Source: Chitinophaga pinensis (lineage in GTDB: Bacteria; Bacteroidota; Bacteroidia; NS11-12g; UBA9320). Taken from it: a stretch of 30,748 nt of DNA. The position numbers and the translations under genes were made by a program. The stretch covers positions 1 through 30,748 of the forward strand of contig CAMDCQ010000005.1 in the NCBI GenBank assembly GCA_945890595.1. The letters run 5' to 3'. Below, piece after piece: positions 16,745-25,863 of this stretch. Each line of letters opens with the position of its first letter. Within the stretch, counting starts at the first letter, position 1. The notes under the pieces were generated by a model. The model did no database searches, was not told where the DNA came from, and was given only the letters and a program-made list of their open reading frames with translations.

Positions 16745-17821
16745 TTAAGGCAATCGGTAACTAAACGCATTTATACTCATGCCGGCTCCTACAGAAGCCA
16801 TAACCAAAACATCTTTAGGTGAGAAGGAGTGTGGTTTGAGTTCATTTTTTATGATCATATCAAATAATATGGGGACTGTGGCAACTGAGTTGTTTCCCAT
16901 TTTCGCAATATTCATAGGCATTTTGTCTGCAGGCATTTTATCGATACCATACAGTGAATATAGTCGTTCGCCAATCGCTATATCCATTTTTTCATTGGCT
17001 TGGTGAATGAGTATTTTACTTATATCTTTTAAATCTAGATTTGATTTATCAAGGCAATTTTTGATTGCTCGTGGCACATTAGTAAGCGCGTAGTTGTATA
17101 TTTTACGACCGTTCATCTTGATAAATGAATGATTAGGGTCAGGGTTGTGAAAACTGAATCCCATAGTTAAATAAGCTAACTCTTCGTGGGTATGAGAGAT
17201 AGTTGAGTGCTGTAAAATACCGATTTCTTCATTACTTTCTACAGCGCTCAAGATTACTGCTCCTGCACCGTCAGAAAAAATCATAGAGTCTCGATCAAAT
17301 GGATCAGTCATTCTGGTTAAGGCTTCAGTTCCTATAACCAAACACGTTTTTGCATTGCCACTTTTGATATAAATATCTGCTTGTATCATAGCTTGAATCC
17401 ATCCTGGACAACCAAAAACGATATCGTAAGGAATGCAGTTTTCGTTCTTAATGCCCAGTTTATTTTTTATTTTGGCTGCCAAGGTTGGCATAAGTTTAGG
17501 AACGTTGCCCTCACTGCTGGTATCCCCAAAATTGTGAGCAACAATAATTTGATCAATACTTTCCTTATGTATGCCGGAGGCTTCTATTGCACGTTGTGAG
17601 GCTATGGTTCCCATGTCTGATGTGCACATGTCAGATTTCAAAACCGTTCGTTCTTTTATTCCCGTTATCGCGTAAAATTTACTGACAATTTCATTGCTTT
17701 CTGAAGGGAAAGGTGATCCGTCCGAGTTATAAAATGCGCTGTTTTCATAATAGGAGTTTGGTCTATGTAAATCAGGTAGATAAGAGCCAGATCCTACTAT
17801 AACGCTTCGTATTTTTTTCAT
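16745..17821 (-). CDS. KAS III (FabH)-like condensing enzyme
   Basis: 358 aa, thiolase superfamily. The full KAS III triad is visible: C138 in DIVFGCPGWIQAM, H273 in ILIHQAN, and N310 in KMGNNSVAT. SDGAGAVIL (183-191) is the conserved glycine-rich strand. FabH starts fatty-acid synthesis by condensing acetyl-CoA with malonyl-ACP. NphT7, from the same fold, makes acetoacetyl-CoA from acetyl-CoA and malonyl-CoA. The tight pairing with an HMG-CoA synthase family gene (26-bp gap) favours supply of a beta-ketoacyl-CoA to that enzyme; this is an inference. Bacteroidota often have several FabH paralogs, so a fatty-acid or other acyl role cannot be excluded. Confidence 0.85.
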   Translation of the reverse strand: MKKIRSVIVGSGSYLPDLHRPNSYYENSAFYNSDGSPFPSESNEIVSKFYAITGIKERTVLKSDMCTSDMGTIASQRAIEASGIHKESIDQIIVAHNFGDTSSEGNVPKLMPTLAAKIKNKLGIKNENCIPYDIVFGCPGWIQAMIQADIYIKSGNAKTCLVIGTEALTRMTDPFDRDSMIFSDGAGAVILSAVESNEEIGILQHSTISHTHEELAYLTMGFSFHNPDPNHSFIKMNGRKIYNYALTNVPRAIKNCLDKSNLDLKDISKILIHQANEKMDIAIGERLYSLYGIDKMPADKMPMNIAKMGNNSVATVPILFDMIIKNELKPHSFSPKDVLVMASVGAGMSINAFSYRLP

Positions 17822-17947
17822 TATTGATAGTGCAAATAGCTTTCATAGTGAGGAGTTTAAGTTTATTAAATATGAATTTATTACGTTTTATAAATAATAA
17901 TATAGTCTATAAGTAATTAAAAATAAGAGATTTGTATATTGTTTGTT

Positions 17948-19477
17948 ATGAATTATAAAAAAGAAAATGACGTTTTAGCGCTTCTTTCTGTTTTGAACAA
18001 ATCTCAGAAACTGTCATTATCTAGAAAATGGGCAAAACCACCCTATTGTGACTATTTATATGTAAAAGTATATGTAAAACTGACGGCTACAAAACACTAT
18101 GATTCAGGTATGCTGCTTCTACAAATTCCTAGTTTAAAAGGGCCTCAATTGGCGAATGTATTGAAAGAATTACATGATAAAATTTTGGAGCAATTGCGTT
18201 CGTCGCAAACCCCAACTCCCTTTGAAGAATATAGGGTTTTGTTGAAGAATTATAGTATTCTAAAAGGTTTGGGTCTGAACGATAAAGCTTAAAAATGTAA
18301 AAATAAGGCGCTGTACTTTAAAGCTCAAAATAAAATAATAAACGATGCTGTTTTGGTAGATGAAGAGACTTACTATTATGAAACTATGTCTACACCTGAC
18401 ATGGTTTCTCAGTTTAAATTTTCGAGCGAAGTAAGCCCGTTTACACAATCACTTATGCGTGAGTATTTAAAACTTCGTGAATTTTATTTAAAGCATAGGT
18501 TTAGCAAGGATGAACAGGAATATCACACGCTAGAGAGTAGTATTAACCAAGTGCTTAGTCCCATAAAATATGATGTGTTGTCGCTGTACGATAAGGTGGT
18601 ATACTGTCGGATGCTATATCATTATCATTATATTCAAAGAGACTTTGTTTTGGGATATAAATATGCGAGTACACTCATTTCACTTTATGAAATCAATGGC
18701 TTAAACACCTATTACAAAGAAGTTTATCTTAAAATATTAAATTACCAGATGTTATGCCTTTTTAGATTGAACGCTTGGAACAGGTATGCAAATCTTCTTG
18801 AAAAATTTAAGTCGCTGGAATTTGAACCAAGCCTGCCCGACATTAATCTGCTCCGTGAAACGCATTATAAATATGTATTGACTCACGCTTTAAATTTATG
18901 CATTATCAAAGGGAAGTTTGGTAATGGTTTAGCTTTGTTTATAGATTCTAAGAAGTTATTTCTTACATTGGATACCAAACATAATTCGGGTTATGTAAAT
19001 AGTATTTATTACAAGGTAGCAAGTTTGTATTTTGGGAACGGTCAGTTTAAAGAATGTATTTTTTACCTGGATAAACTAATATATCAAATGGATAGAAGTG
19101 GAAGACCAGATTTGCAAATATTTGCACGCATACTGAAGCTTACGTCTTTATTTGAGCTGCAAGAAACGGAGTATATTTTTGAAAATATAAGAAGTGTCTA
19201 CAGTTTCTTGGCAAGAAACAAACAACTCAATAAGTTTCAGATAGAGATAATGCACTTCTTGCGTGTTTGCGCTAGGCTCCCTTCTATAAGTATACGAAAT
19301 GAGATGGAGCAACTTCGCGATGCACTCTATGTGGTCGCCCAAGATAAGTTTGAGCAGCGACCATTCTTTTATTTTGACGTAATAAGTTGGCTAGATAGTA
19401 AACTTAGTCATCGATCTATTTCTGAATTGATCAGTGAACGTGGTCTTGGGCATCGTATCTTGTACGAGTCGAAATAA
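17948..19477 (+). pseudogene. Helical-repeat protein of unknown function, interrupted by one in-frame TAA
   Basis: From ATG 17948 (MNYKKENDVLALLS) the frame runs to 18289, meets TAA at 18290-18292, and then stays open in the same frame to the stop at 19475-19477. The downstream part has no nearby ATG: TTG is at 18353 and the first ATG at 18386. The 20 codons just after TAA encode helix-like KCKNKALYFKAQNK, which continues the helical pattern. The simplest reading is one gene of about 510 codons with a nonsense mutation or sequence error. The protein has no clear known family. The region after the stop is rich in paired amphipathic helices with aromatic residues and looks TPR-like. There is no signal peptide. 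It is divergent from the KAS III-like gene. Confidence 0.7.
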
Positions 19478-19479
19478 TA

Positions 19480-19989
19480 TTATTCTGTAATAAAACTGCC
19501 TTTCATCATTCCCCAATGCCCAGGATATGAACAAATGAATTGGTATTCTCCGGCTATTGGAGTGGTAAATGTAAGGTACACAGTTTCGTTAATTTGAGCT
19601 AATGGTGTATGCCCCAACACGTTTTTATCTTGTGGTGATACATACGCATTATCTAGGTGTTTATAACCTGCCTGACCAACCTCATTTGCTGTTCCATCTT
19701 TAATGACTACAAAGTTATGAGGCATAGTAGCATCTGTACTTTGGTTAACCAACGCAATGGTGATTTCTTTCTGCGCGGGTACTTTTATCAGTTTCGTGTC
19801 AAAGCGCATCTCGCTCATGTCAGCGCCAGTCGCAATCACGGTAATGGTGTCTCTAGTGTCAACAGGAGCGCTGGCTTCTAGGGAGGCAGGTGGAGTGCTC
19901 TCATCTGTATTTTTATCAAATCCATCAGAGCTGCTAGTGCAAGATATTATGCTTGCACTAACCATTAGTAGTATGCTATATTTTATCAT
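19480..19989 (-). CDS. Azurin/auracyanin-like cupredoxin lipoprotein
   Basis: 169 aa with a lipobox IISC17, so it is a predicted lipoprotein. A Ser/Asp/Thr-rich linker follows to about residue 45. The type 1 copper ligands match azurin: H91 in MPHNFVV, C153 and H158 in CSYPGH, and M162 nine residues after C153. The protein carries electrons in the periplasm or at the cell surface. Its ATG overlaps the AsmA-family stop (ATGA), so it is the second gene of that unit. It converges on the interrupted helical-repeat gene with only 2 bp between stop codons. Confidence 0.88.
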   Translation of the reverse strand: MIKYSILLMVSASIISCTSSSDGFDKNTDESTPPASLEASAPVDTRDTITVIATGADMSEMRFDTKLIKVPAQKEITIALVNQSTDATMPHNFVVIKDGTANEVGQAGYKHLDNAYVSPQDKNVLGHTPLAQINETVYLTFTTPIAGEYQFICSYPGHWGMMKGSFITE

Positions 19990-22622
19990 TTTTTAAGTAA
20001 TCCTTTCAGTTTTTTATCTGCTTCAGCTTTTAATTGTCTTTTACGATTTTCGGCTTCTTGCTTTATCTTGTCCTCTGCTTCTTTTTTCTTCTGCGCTATC
20101 TCGGAAAGCGCTTTTGCCTTGGCTTCTTCTGCTTTTTTCTTGGCGTCTTCTTTAGCGTTATTTAGCTCGTTTGAGGCAGTGGTCTTGGCTTCTAATTTTT
20201 TCTTGTCAACTTCGCTAGAAATTGCCGTTTTTAGGGTTTGCTTGAAGTTATTTTTAATTTCGGCAAGTTTTAATTTAACCTCAGGCTTCGAGAATTTACC
20301 ACCTATTTTAACCGCTATTTTTAAAAAGTCGGAAGGCTTAATTTGTAGGTTAGTAAATTTGCTGTCTTTTATAAGACCATTAATTACCTTGGTTTCATTT
20401 TTAATATAACTCCCTGGTATACTCAATAATCCATCATAGTTTAAACTGCCGTCTAGCTTTGAAACACCCTCTAAATGAAGTGTAGAGCTATCTAAAAATA
20501 GATCAAATGGAGCTACAAGTAATTTGCCATCTTTTATATTGAACTTTACGAATAAATCTTGAATTTTAGCCACGTTAAGATGATTACTTCCTAGCTTAGA
20601 GTCTATATTTTTAAGAACTTCTAATTGATCTACAACGATGTTTTTTAAATTAATTGAACCTCCTAGAGTTGTATTTTCTAATTTGGGAGACATGTCGTTA
20701 TTCAGCAAGGAGCTAAAGCTCAACTTTGCAGTAGTGAGTGCGTTGACGCGATCAGCAATTGGAGCAAATTCTTTGATAACTTTAAATTTACTTAGAAGAT
20801 CTTTAATTTTAATATCAGAGTATGAAACCTCAAAATTGGCATTAGGCTGATCTATGTCATATTGATATGCACCATTCAAATCCAATTTACCTCCTAGAAA
20901 TTGTGTAGATATTTTTTGCATAGAAGCGGTCTTGTTATCAATCCCAAATGTTCCCGTAAATTTGGTAAGCGTTAGGTCATCGTAAACAAGCTTGTCAATG
21001 GAGGTAGACAGTTGCATATTTAAATTACCTGGAATCTCAACCAAGGTCATTTCAGTTGCGGTGCCTTCACTATCCTCAGTTAAAAAGTCATTAAGATCTA
21101 AATTTTTAGAAGAAAGATTTCCATTACCTGTTAGTGCTTTGTCTTTGAATAGGTAGCTGTAAAAATTTTCAAATTTTCCACTGAACTGTACATCATTCTT
21201 TCCTAACTTAGCATCCAAGGTCGGAATGATAATATTTTGGTTGGCTAAAAGGATTTGCGCGCTGTACAATTGGAGCGCCTCATTCATATCCGGAGTTTTA
21301 TAAATTACGTTTGTGGCCGTAAGTTTTCCTGTTGCACTAAATTTGTCTAATGCTGCCGACTCTATATCGCTAATTCTACCACGTATGGCAGCATCTGAAA
21401 CTAAAAATCCGCTGAGCGTAGTGTTTTCTAAGGGAATGATCTTCGTTAAATTTGATAGATTTAAATTGCCTTTTAGTTCAGTATCTATTAGAGCGTTGCC
21501 AAAAATATCTTGCATATTCAATTTTATGTCAAAAGGATCATTTGCCATTTTGAGATGTAACTGAGAGATGTCAACTACTGTTTTGTCTATATTTCCATCC
21601 TTGCTAAAAATATGCAAATCAAGATTTAAATCTTCAGCGGGTAACGGCAAGTCAGGGTATTTAAACCAGCCATTTTCTATGTTCATTTGTACATCAAATG
21701 AAGGAAACGATAGGTCATTATATTTCCCTTTAAAGCTAGCGCTAAGATTAGCCGAGCCTTTGGTTTGCATACTGTTGAAGTCAGAAGTATAGATAGCAGG
21801 TATTAAGGTTAAAAACTTATTTAAGTCAGGACTTGATGAACTTGTTTTTACATCAAAAATAATGTCTTCTTCGGTCATTGCGATAGAACCATCCAGATCT
21901 GCTTCGAGACCATTTATGGTAAGTATGTTTTGGGTTAAAGTATACTTACTTTCAGCAAGGTTTACATCTATGTCTCCATTTTGAGTTATCGCCCATTTGT
22001 TTAAATAGGTTATGCCGTCATAAATCATTAACACTTCTGCGATTTCAGATTTAGATGCTAGTTTAAATATGTTTTCATTAAAATCACCGTTGGAGTTGTG
22101 ATTCATATCATAAAGCCTAAAGTCTATCTTGCCGGGTACGTCTAGGTACTCAAATCTGCCATGGTTTATCTCGAATTTAGCTAGTTCAAAGTTGATCGAT
22201 TCACTCTGAGTCGTATCATCTTCACGAGAGATATCCCAATTTACAGTGGAATCATTTTGAGATTCTAGGTGAATAAAAGGTTTGGATATTGCTATAGACT
22301 TGAAAATATATTGTTGCTCTTTATAAAATTTCATAAGATCAAACGAAACTTCTAATCTATCCGTAAATAGAAGTGTATCATTTTTAAACGTTCTGTTGGG
22401 GTAGATTAATGACAAATCTTTAAACGAAAGATTAAGGTTAGGGAACGATTTAAACACGTTGATTCCAATATTTGGATTGAAATTTAACTCTACCTTTAAG
22501 CTTTTATTTGCCTCATTTTTGACTGCTTCTATTATCTTATCTTTAAAGAGATAAGGAAGGAAAATGGCCGAAGCGAGCAGTAAAACAAATAAAATGGCGA
22601 TGCTTCATATATACTTCTTCAT
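19986..22622 (-). pseudogene. AsmA-family protein interrupted by TGA at codon 6
   Basis: The open part runs from 22604 to the stop at 19988-19986. The frame continues upstream to ATG 22622 (M-K-K-Y-I, then TGA at 22607-22605, then SIAILFVLLLASAIFLPYLF, an ideal AsmA transmembrane anchor). No ATG lies between the TGA and GTG at 22457, which would remove the anchor and the first part of the conserved domain. The intact protein would be about 878 residues. The body resembles AsmA/YhdP-like bridging proteins with repeated beta segments (for example KLDGSLNYDGLLSIPGSY). The last ~100 residues are a lysine- and alanine-rich coiled coil. AsmA proteins are thought to help move lipids between membranes. 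Overlap with the cupredoxin gene (ATGA) indicates an operon. The stop may be real decay or a base error. Confidence 0.7.
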
Positions 22623-22724
22623 GGTTGGATTGATATCAAAAAATGGTACTAGTGCAATTGTACAATCTCCAAAGCGATACTTTTTGCTTTATTAGATTAA
22701 ATGCAATGAATAGTTGAGAAAGAT

Positions 22725-22756
22725 AAAAAAAAGGTATCGTAATGAATTATGATACC
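22725..22756 (-). terminator. Rho-independent terminator after pruA
   Basis: Read on the minus strand, GGTATCATAA-TTCA-TTACGATACC (22756-22733) forms a 10-bp stem with one mismatch. Eight T follow (22732-22725). It lies 30 bp after the pruA stop and separates that unit from the AsmA gene. Confidence 0.85.
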
Positions 22757-22786
22757 TCTCTTATTGTTTAGGATGTACGTTATGGT

Positions 22787-24412
22787 TTAACTATGAAATG
22801 GGTACTCATAGCTTGTTGGAGAAACAAAGGTTTCTTTTATGGTACGCATAGATGTCCATCTCATAAGATTGATAGGAGCACCTGCTTTGTCATTTGTACC
22901 GCTTCCTCTCGCTCCACCAAAAGGTTGCTGACCAACAACCGCACCTGTAGGTTTATCGTTGATATAAAAATTTCCTGCAGAGTTGCGAAGAGCATGTAGT
23001 GCTACATTAATTTGCTCTCTGTCCTTGCACAAAATAGCACCTGTTAAGGCGTATTCAGAGGTGTCGTCTAGCATTTTAAGCGTCTCTTCGTATTTGTCAT
23101 CTTCATATATGTATATGGTGAGCACGGGTCCAAAAAGCTCTTCACACATAGTAGTGTATTTTGGATCTTTAGCTTCTATTACGGTAGGACGAATAAAGTA
23201 ACCTTCTACATCCGAAAAATCACCACCAGCTATTACTGAGGCATCACTTGATTCTTTAGCTGCGGTGATAAATGAGGTAATTTTATTAAACGCTTTTTGG
23301 TCAATTACTGCATTTACAAAATTGCTAAAGTCTTCGGTAGTTCCCATTTTGAGCGAATTGGTAGTGGCTACCAATTTAGGCTTAAGTTCGGTCCACATAC
23401 TTTGTGGCACATAGGCTCTTGAAGCTGCTGAACATTTTTGACCTTGAAATTCAAATGCACCTCTTACCATAGCGGCGTTTACAGCATCAACATCTGCACT
23501 TTTGTGCACCATGATAAAGTCTTTTCCGCCGGTTTCTCCTACTATTCTAGGATAACTTCTGTATTTTTCAATATTGTTACCTATAGTTTTCCAAATATGT
23601 CTAAATACTCCAGTACTTCCAGTAAAGTGGATTCCAGCAAAATCTCTGTGGTTGAAAATCACCTCACCGGTAGTAGGTCCGTCTACATAAATTAGATTGA
23701 TAACTCCGTCAGGTAAGCCAGCTTCTTTGTACAAATCCATGATTACTTGAGCACTATAGATTTGTGTTTCGGAAGGTTTCCATACAACGGTATTGCCCAT
23801 CATGGCAGGAGCTGCACACAAGTTTGCAGCAATACTCGTGAAGTTGAATGGAGATAACGCAAACACAAATCCTTCTAACGGTCTGTATTCCAGTTGATTC
23901 CATACGCCTGGAGAGTTTTCAGGTGGCTGTTGTGCGTAGATTTCACTCATGTATTGCACATTGAATCTGAAGAAATCAATCATTTCGCAGGAGGCATCTA
24001 TTTCTGCTTGCATTGCATTTTTAGATTGCGCGAGCATAGTTGCAGCATTCATTCTGTCACGAAATGGGCCCGCCAGTAATTCTGCTGCTTTCAGAAATAT
24101 TGCTGCTCGGCTTTCCCATGGCATATTAGCCCAAGACTCTTTTGCAGCAAGTGCAGCGTTTATTGCATCGTTTATGTGCTGCCCATTTCCTTTGTTATAT
24201 GTTCCCAAAACATGATTTTTTTCATGCGGTGGATGCATTTCTATCTTGTCACTTGTAAAAATCTTTTGTCCACCAATGTACATAGGTATATCAGTGGTTT
24301 TACTCTTTAACTCTTGTAATTTACTTTTTAGGTTAAGCGTTTCGTTACTTCCTGGAGCATAGGCTCTTACAGGTTCATTAATTGCTTTTGGTATTCTTAC
24401 TATTCCGTTCAT
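22787..24412 (-). CDS. pruA: Delta-1-pyrroline-5-carboxylate dehydrogenase
   Basis: 541 aa aldehyde dehydrogenase. It oxidises glutamate semialdehyde to glutamate with NAD+ in proline and arginine catabolism. The general base is E293 (GETGGKD) and the nucleophile is C327 (GQKCSAASR). A GSTGVF cofactor loop and QPFGGARGSGTN near the C-terminus fit the PruA/RocA group, and the N-terminal extension before IPMYIGGQ is typical. The start ATG overlaps the RluA-type stop (ATGA). A proline dehydrogenase gene is not in the window. The terminator lies just downstream. Confidence 0.95.
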   Translation of the reverse strand: MNGIVRIPKAINEPVRAYAPGSNETLNLKSKLQELKSKTTDIPMYIGGQKIFTSDKIEMHPPHEKNHVLGTYNKGNGQHINDAINAALAAKESWANMPWESRAAIFLKAAELLAGPFRDRMNAATMLAQSKNAMQAEIDASCEMIDFFRFNVQYMSEIYAQQPPENSPGVWNQLEYRPLEGFVFALSPFNFTSIAANLCAAPAMMGNTVVWKPSETQIYSAQVIMDLYKEAGLPDGVINLIYVDGPTTGEVIFNHRDFAGIHFTGSTGVFRHIWKTIGNNIEKYRSYPRIVGETGGKDFIMVHKSADVDAVNAAMVRGAFEFQGQKCSAASRAYVPQSMWTELKPKLVATTNSLKMGTTEDFSNFVNAVIDQKAFNKITSFITAAKESSDASVIAGGDFSDVEGYFIRPTVIEAKDPKYTTMCEELFGPVLTIYIYEDDKYEETLKMLDDTSEYALTGAILCKDREQINVALHALRNSAGNFYINDKPTGAVVGQQPFGGARGSGTNDKAGAPINLMRWTSMRTIKETFVSPTSYEYPFHS

Positions 24413-25107
24413 TCTTCTAATAAATTTTGTTCTACATCATTAAAAAATTTCCAATTTCCAAATTTTGGCATTGGAGCGTACAAATTTAATTTTTCTTTTG
24501 TTACCGGGTGATTGAAACTAAGTCCTAGCGCATGCAAATAAATACTCTTGTCTGAGGTAGGTTTGGTCTGACCATATTTCACGTCACCAATTATACCGGT
24601 GAACGTTCGTGCTAATTGTACTCTAATTTGATGAGGTCTTCCGGTTACGGGATTTACCTTTACCAGGAAGCAATGGTTAGCAGTATTGATAAATTGATAG
24701 TGAAGAACCGCTTTTTTACTGCCTTCTCGTTCTTCGTCGTACAATTTCGTTTTGTTTTGTTTAGGATCTTTCTTAAGCCAGTGGGTAAGGGTTCCGGCCA
24801 TTGGTTGAGGCTTGTTTCTGATAAGTGCAGCATAGGTCTTGTTAATGGTTCTATCTTTAAACTGCTCATTCATTCGCACCAATGCTTTACTTGTTCTTGC
24901 AAAAAGTACAATACCTGTTACATTGGTATCAAGTCTGTGTATACAACCTAAAAAAACGGCACCAGGCTTGTCGTATTTTACCCGTATGTATTCTTTTACG
25001 TGTTCTTCTAGAGACGGAAGACCGTGCTCATTATCTTGCACTACCAACCCTGCTGGTTTATTTACCGCGATTAGATGGTTGTCTTCGTATAATACCTCTA
25101 TATTCAT
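24409..25107 (-). CDS. RluA-family pseudouridine synthase
   Basis: 232 aa, RNA uridine-to-pseudouridine isomerase. The catalytic aspartate is D60 in CIHRLDTNVTG. The conserved VNPVTGRPHQIRVQLA segment is also present. There is no N-terminal S4 domain: the protein begins directly with LYEDNHLIAVNKPAGL, so it is the short RluA/RluC core type. Which rRNA or tRNA site it modifies cannot be read. A TACCTTTG box lies 10 bp upstream of the ATG and it overlaps pruA by 4 bases. Confidence 0.9.
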   Translation of the reverse strand: MNIEVLYEDNHLIAVNKPAGLVVQDNEHGLPSLEEHVKEYIRVKYDKPGAVFLGCIHRLDTNVTGIVLFARTSKALVRMNEQFKDRTINKTYAALIRNKPQPMAGTLTHWLKKDPKQNKTKLYDEEREGSKKAVLHYQFINTANHCFLVKVNPVTGRPHQIRVQLARTFTGIIGDVKYGQTKPTSDKSIYLHALGLSFNHPVTKEKLNLYAPMPKFGNWKFFNDVEQNLLEE

Positions 25108-25117
25108 ATAAGAAGTG

Positions 25118-25125
25118 CAAAGGTA
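25118..25125 (-). promoter_or_regulatory. Candidate -7 box TACCTTTG for the rluA-type/pruA unit
   Basis: An exact TANNTTTG match on the minus strand, followed by C as in the extended consensus, 10 bp before the ATG at 25107. No -33 partner is obvious. A very short leader is predicted. Confidence 0.45.
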
Positions 25126-25227
25126 AGGTTTAGTTTTAGGTTAGTAAGAATTGTGGTCTAATTGATTTGATGGTTACTCTAAATAAAACGACATCAAAAA
25201 ATACGCAAAATTGATTATCGGGCTAAC

Positions 25228-25863
25228 TTATTTGAACAGTTCTGCCCGTCCAAATTCTTTGCAAATGGGACATGTAAAGGCATTATGGCCACGTGCAGGG
25301 CAGTATTTTCTACCAAAAAAAATAATCTGCAAGTGTATTTTATTCCAAGATTCTATTGGGAAAATTGCTTTGAGATCTTTTTCTGTTTTCTCAACATTCT
25401 TACCCGTGCTTAGTTTCCATCGGTAAGCTAATCTATGAATATGGGTGTCTACCGGAAATGCTGGAATACCAAATGCCTGACTCATAACTACACTGGCTGT
25501 TTTATGACCTACAGCAGGTAATGATTCTAGGGCGTCAAAATCCGGAGGGACTGCACCTTCATATTTGTCAATCAAAATATGGCTAAGCCCATGTATTCCC
25601 TTACTTTTCATCGGAGATAAACCGCATGGTCTTATTATGGCTTGAATCTCCTCAATAGTCATTTTAATCATGTCAAAAGGATTGTCAGCTTTAGCAAATA
25701 GGAGTGGAGTTATCTTGTTAACGCGTTCGTCTGTACATTGTGCGGAGAGTAATACCGCAATCAAAAGTGTATATGGATCTTTATGATCCAACGGTATTGG
25801 CACTTCTGTAAATTCAAAATCCAATATGGATTTTATCTTTGCTGCACGTTCTAGTTTAGTCAT
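25228..25863 (-). CDS. nth: Endonuclease III (DNA glycosylase/AP lyase)
   Basis: 211 aa HhH-GPD enzyme that removes oxidised pyrimidines. The hairpin motif LPAVGHKTASVV contains the catalytic lysine K121, and D139 is in PVDTHIHRL. The iron-sulfur loop is odd: only C188, C198 and C201 are present. The usual spacing is C-x6-C-x2-C-x5-C; here the first gap is nine residues and the fourth cysteine is missing before the protein ends in EFGRAELFK. It may bind a cluster with a non-cysteine ligand or none. The ATG overlaps the lplA-like stop (ATGA). Confidence 0.92.
   Translation of the reverse strand: MTKLERAAKIKSILDFEFTEVPIPLDHKDPYTLLIAVLLSAQCTDERVNKITPLLFAKADNPFDMIKMTIEEIQAIIRPCGLSPMKSKGIHGLSHILIDKYEGAVPPDFDALESLPAVGHKTASVVMSQAFGIPAFPVDTHIHRLAYRWKLSTGKNVEKTEKDLKAIFPIESWNKIHLQIIFFGRKYCPARGHNAFTCPICKEFGRAELFK

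Noticed and set aside
18353..19477. A separate gene starting at TTG 18353
   Set aside because: The frame is open and protein-like upstream to the TAA at 18290, and the upstream ORF ends there in the same frame, so an interrupted gene explains it better.
20068..20409. 113-codon plus-strand ORF opposite the AsmA coiled coil
   Set aside because: Antisense artefact of an Ala/Lys-rich coding region.
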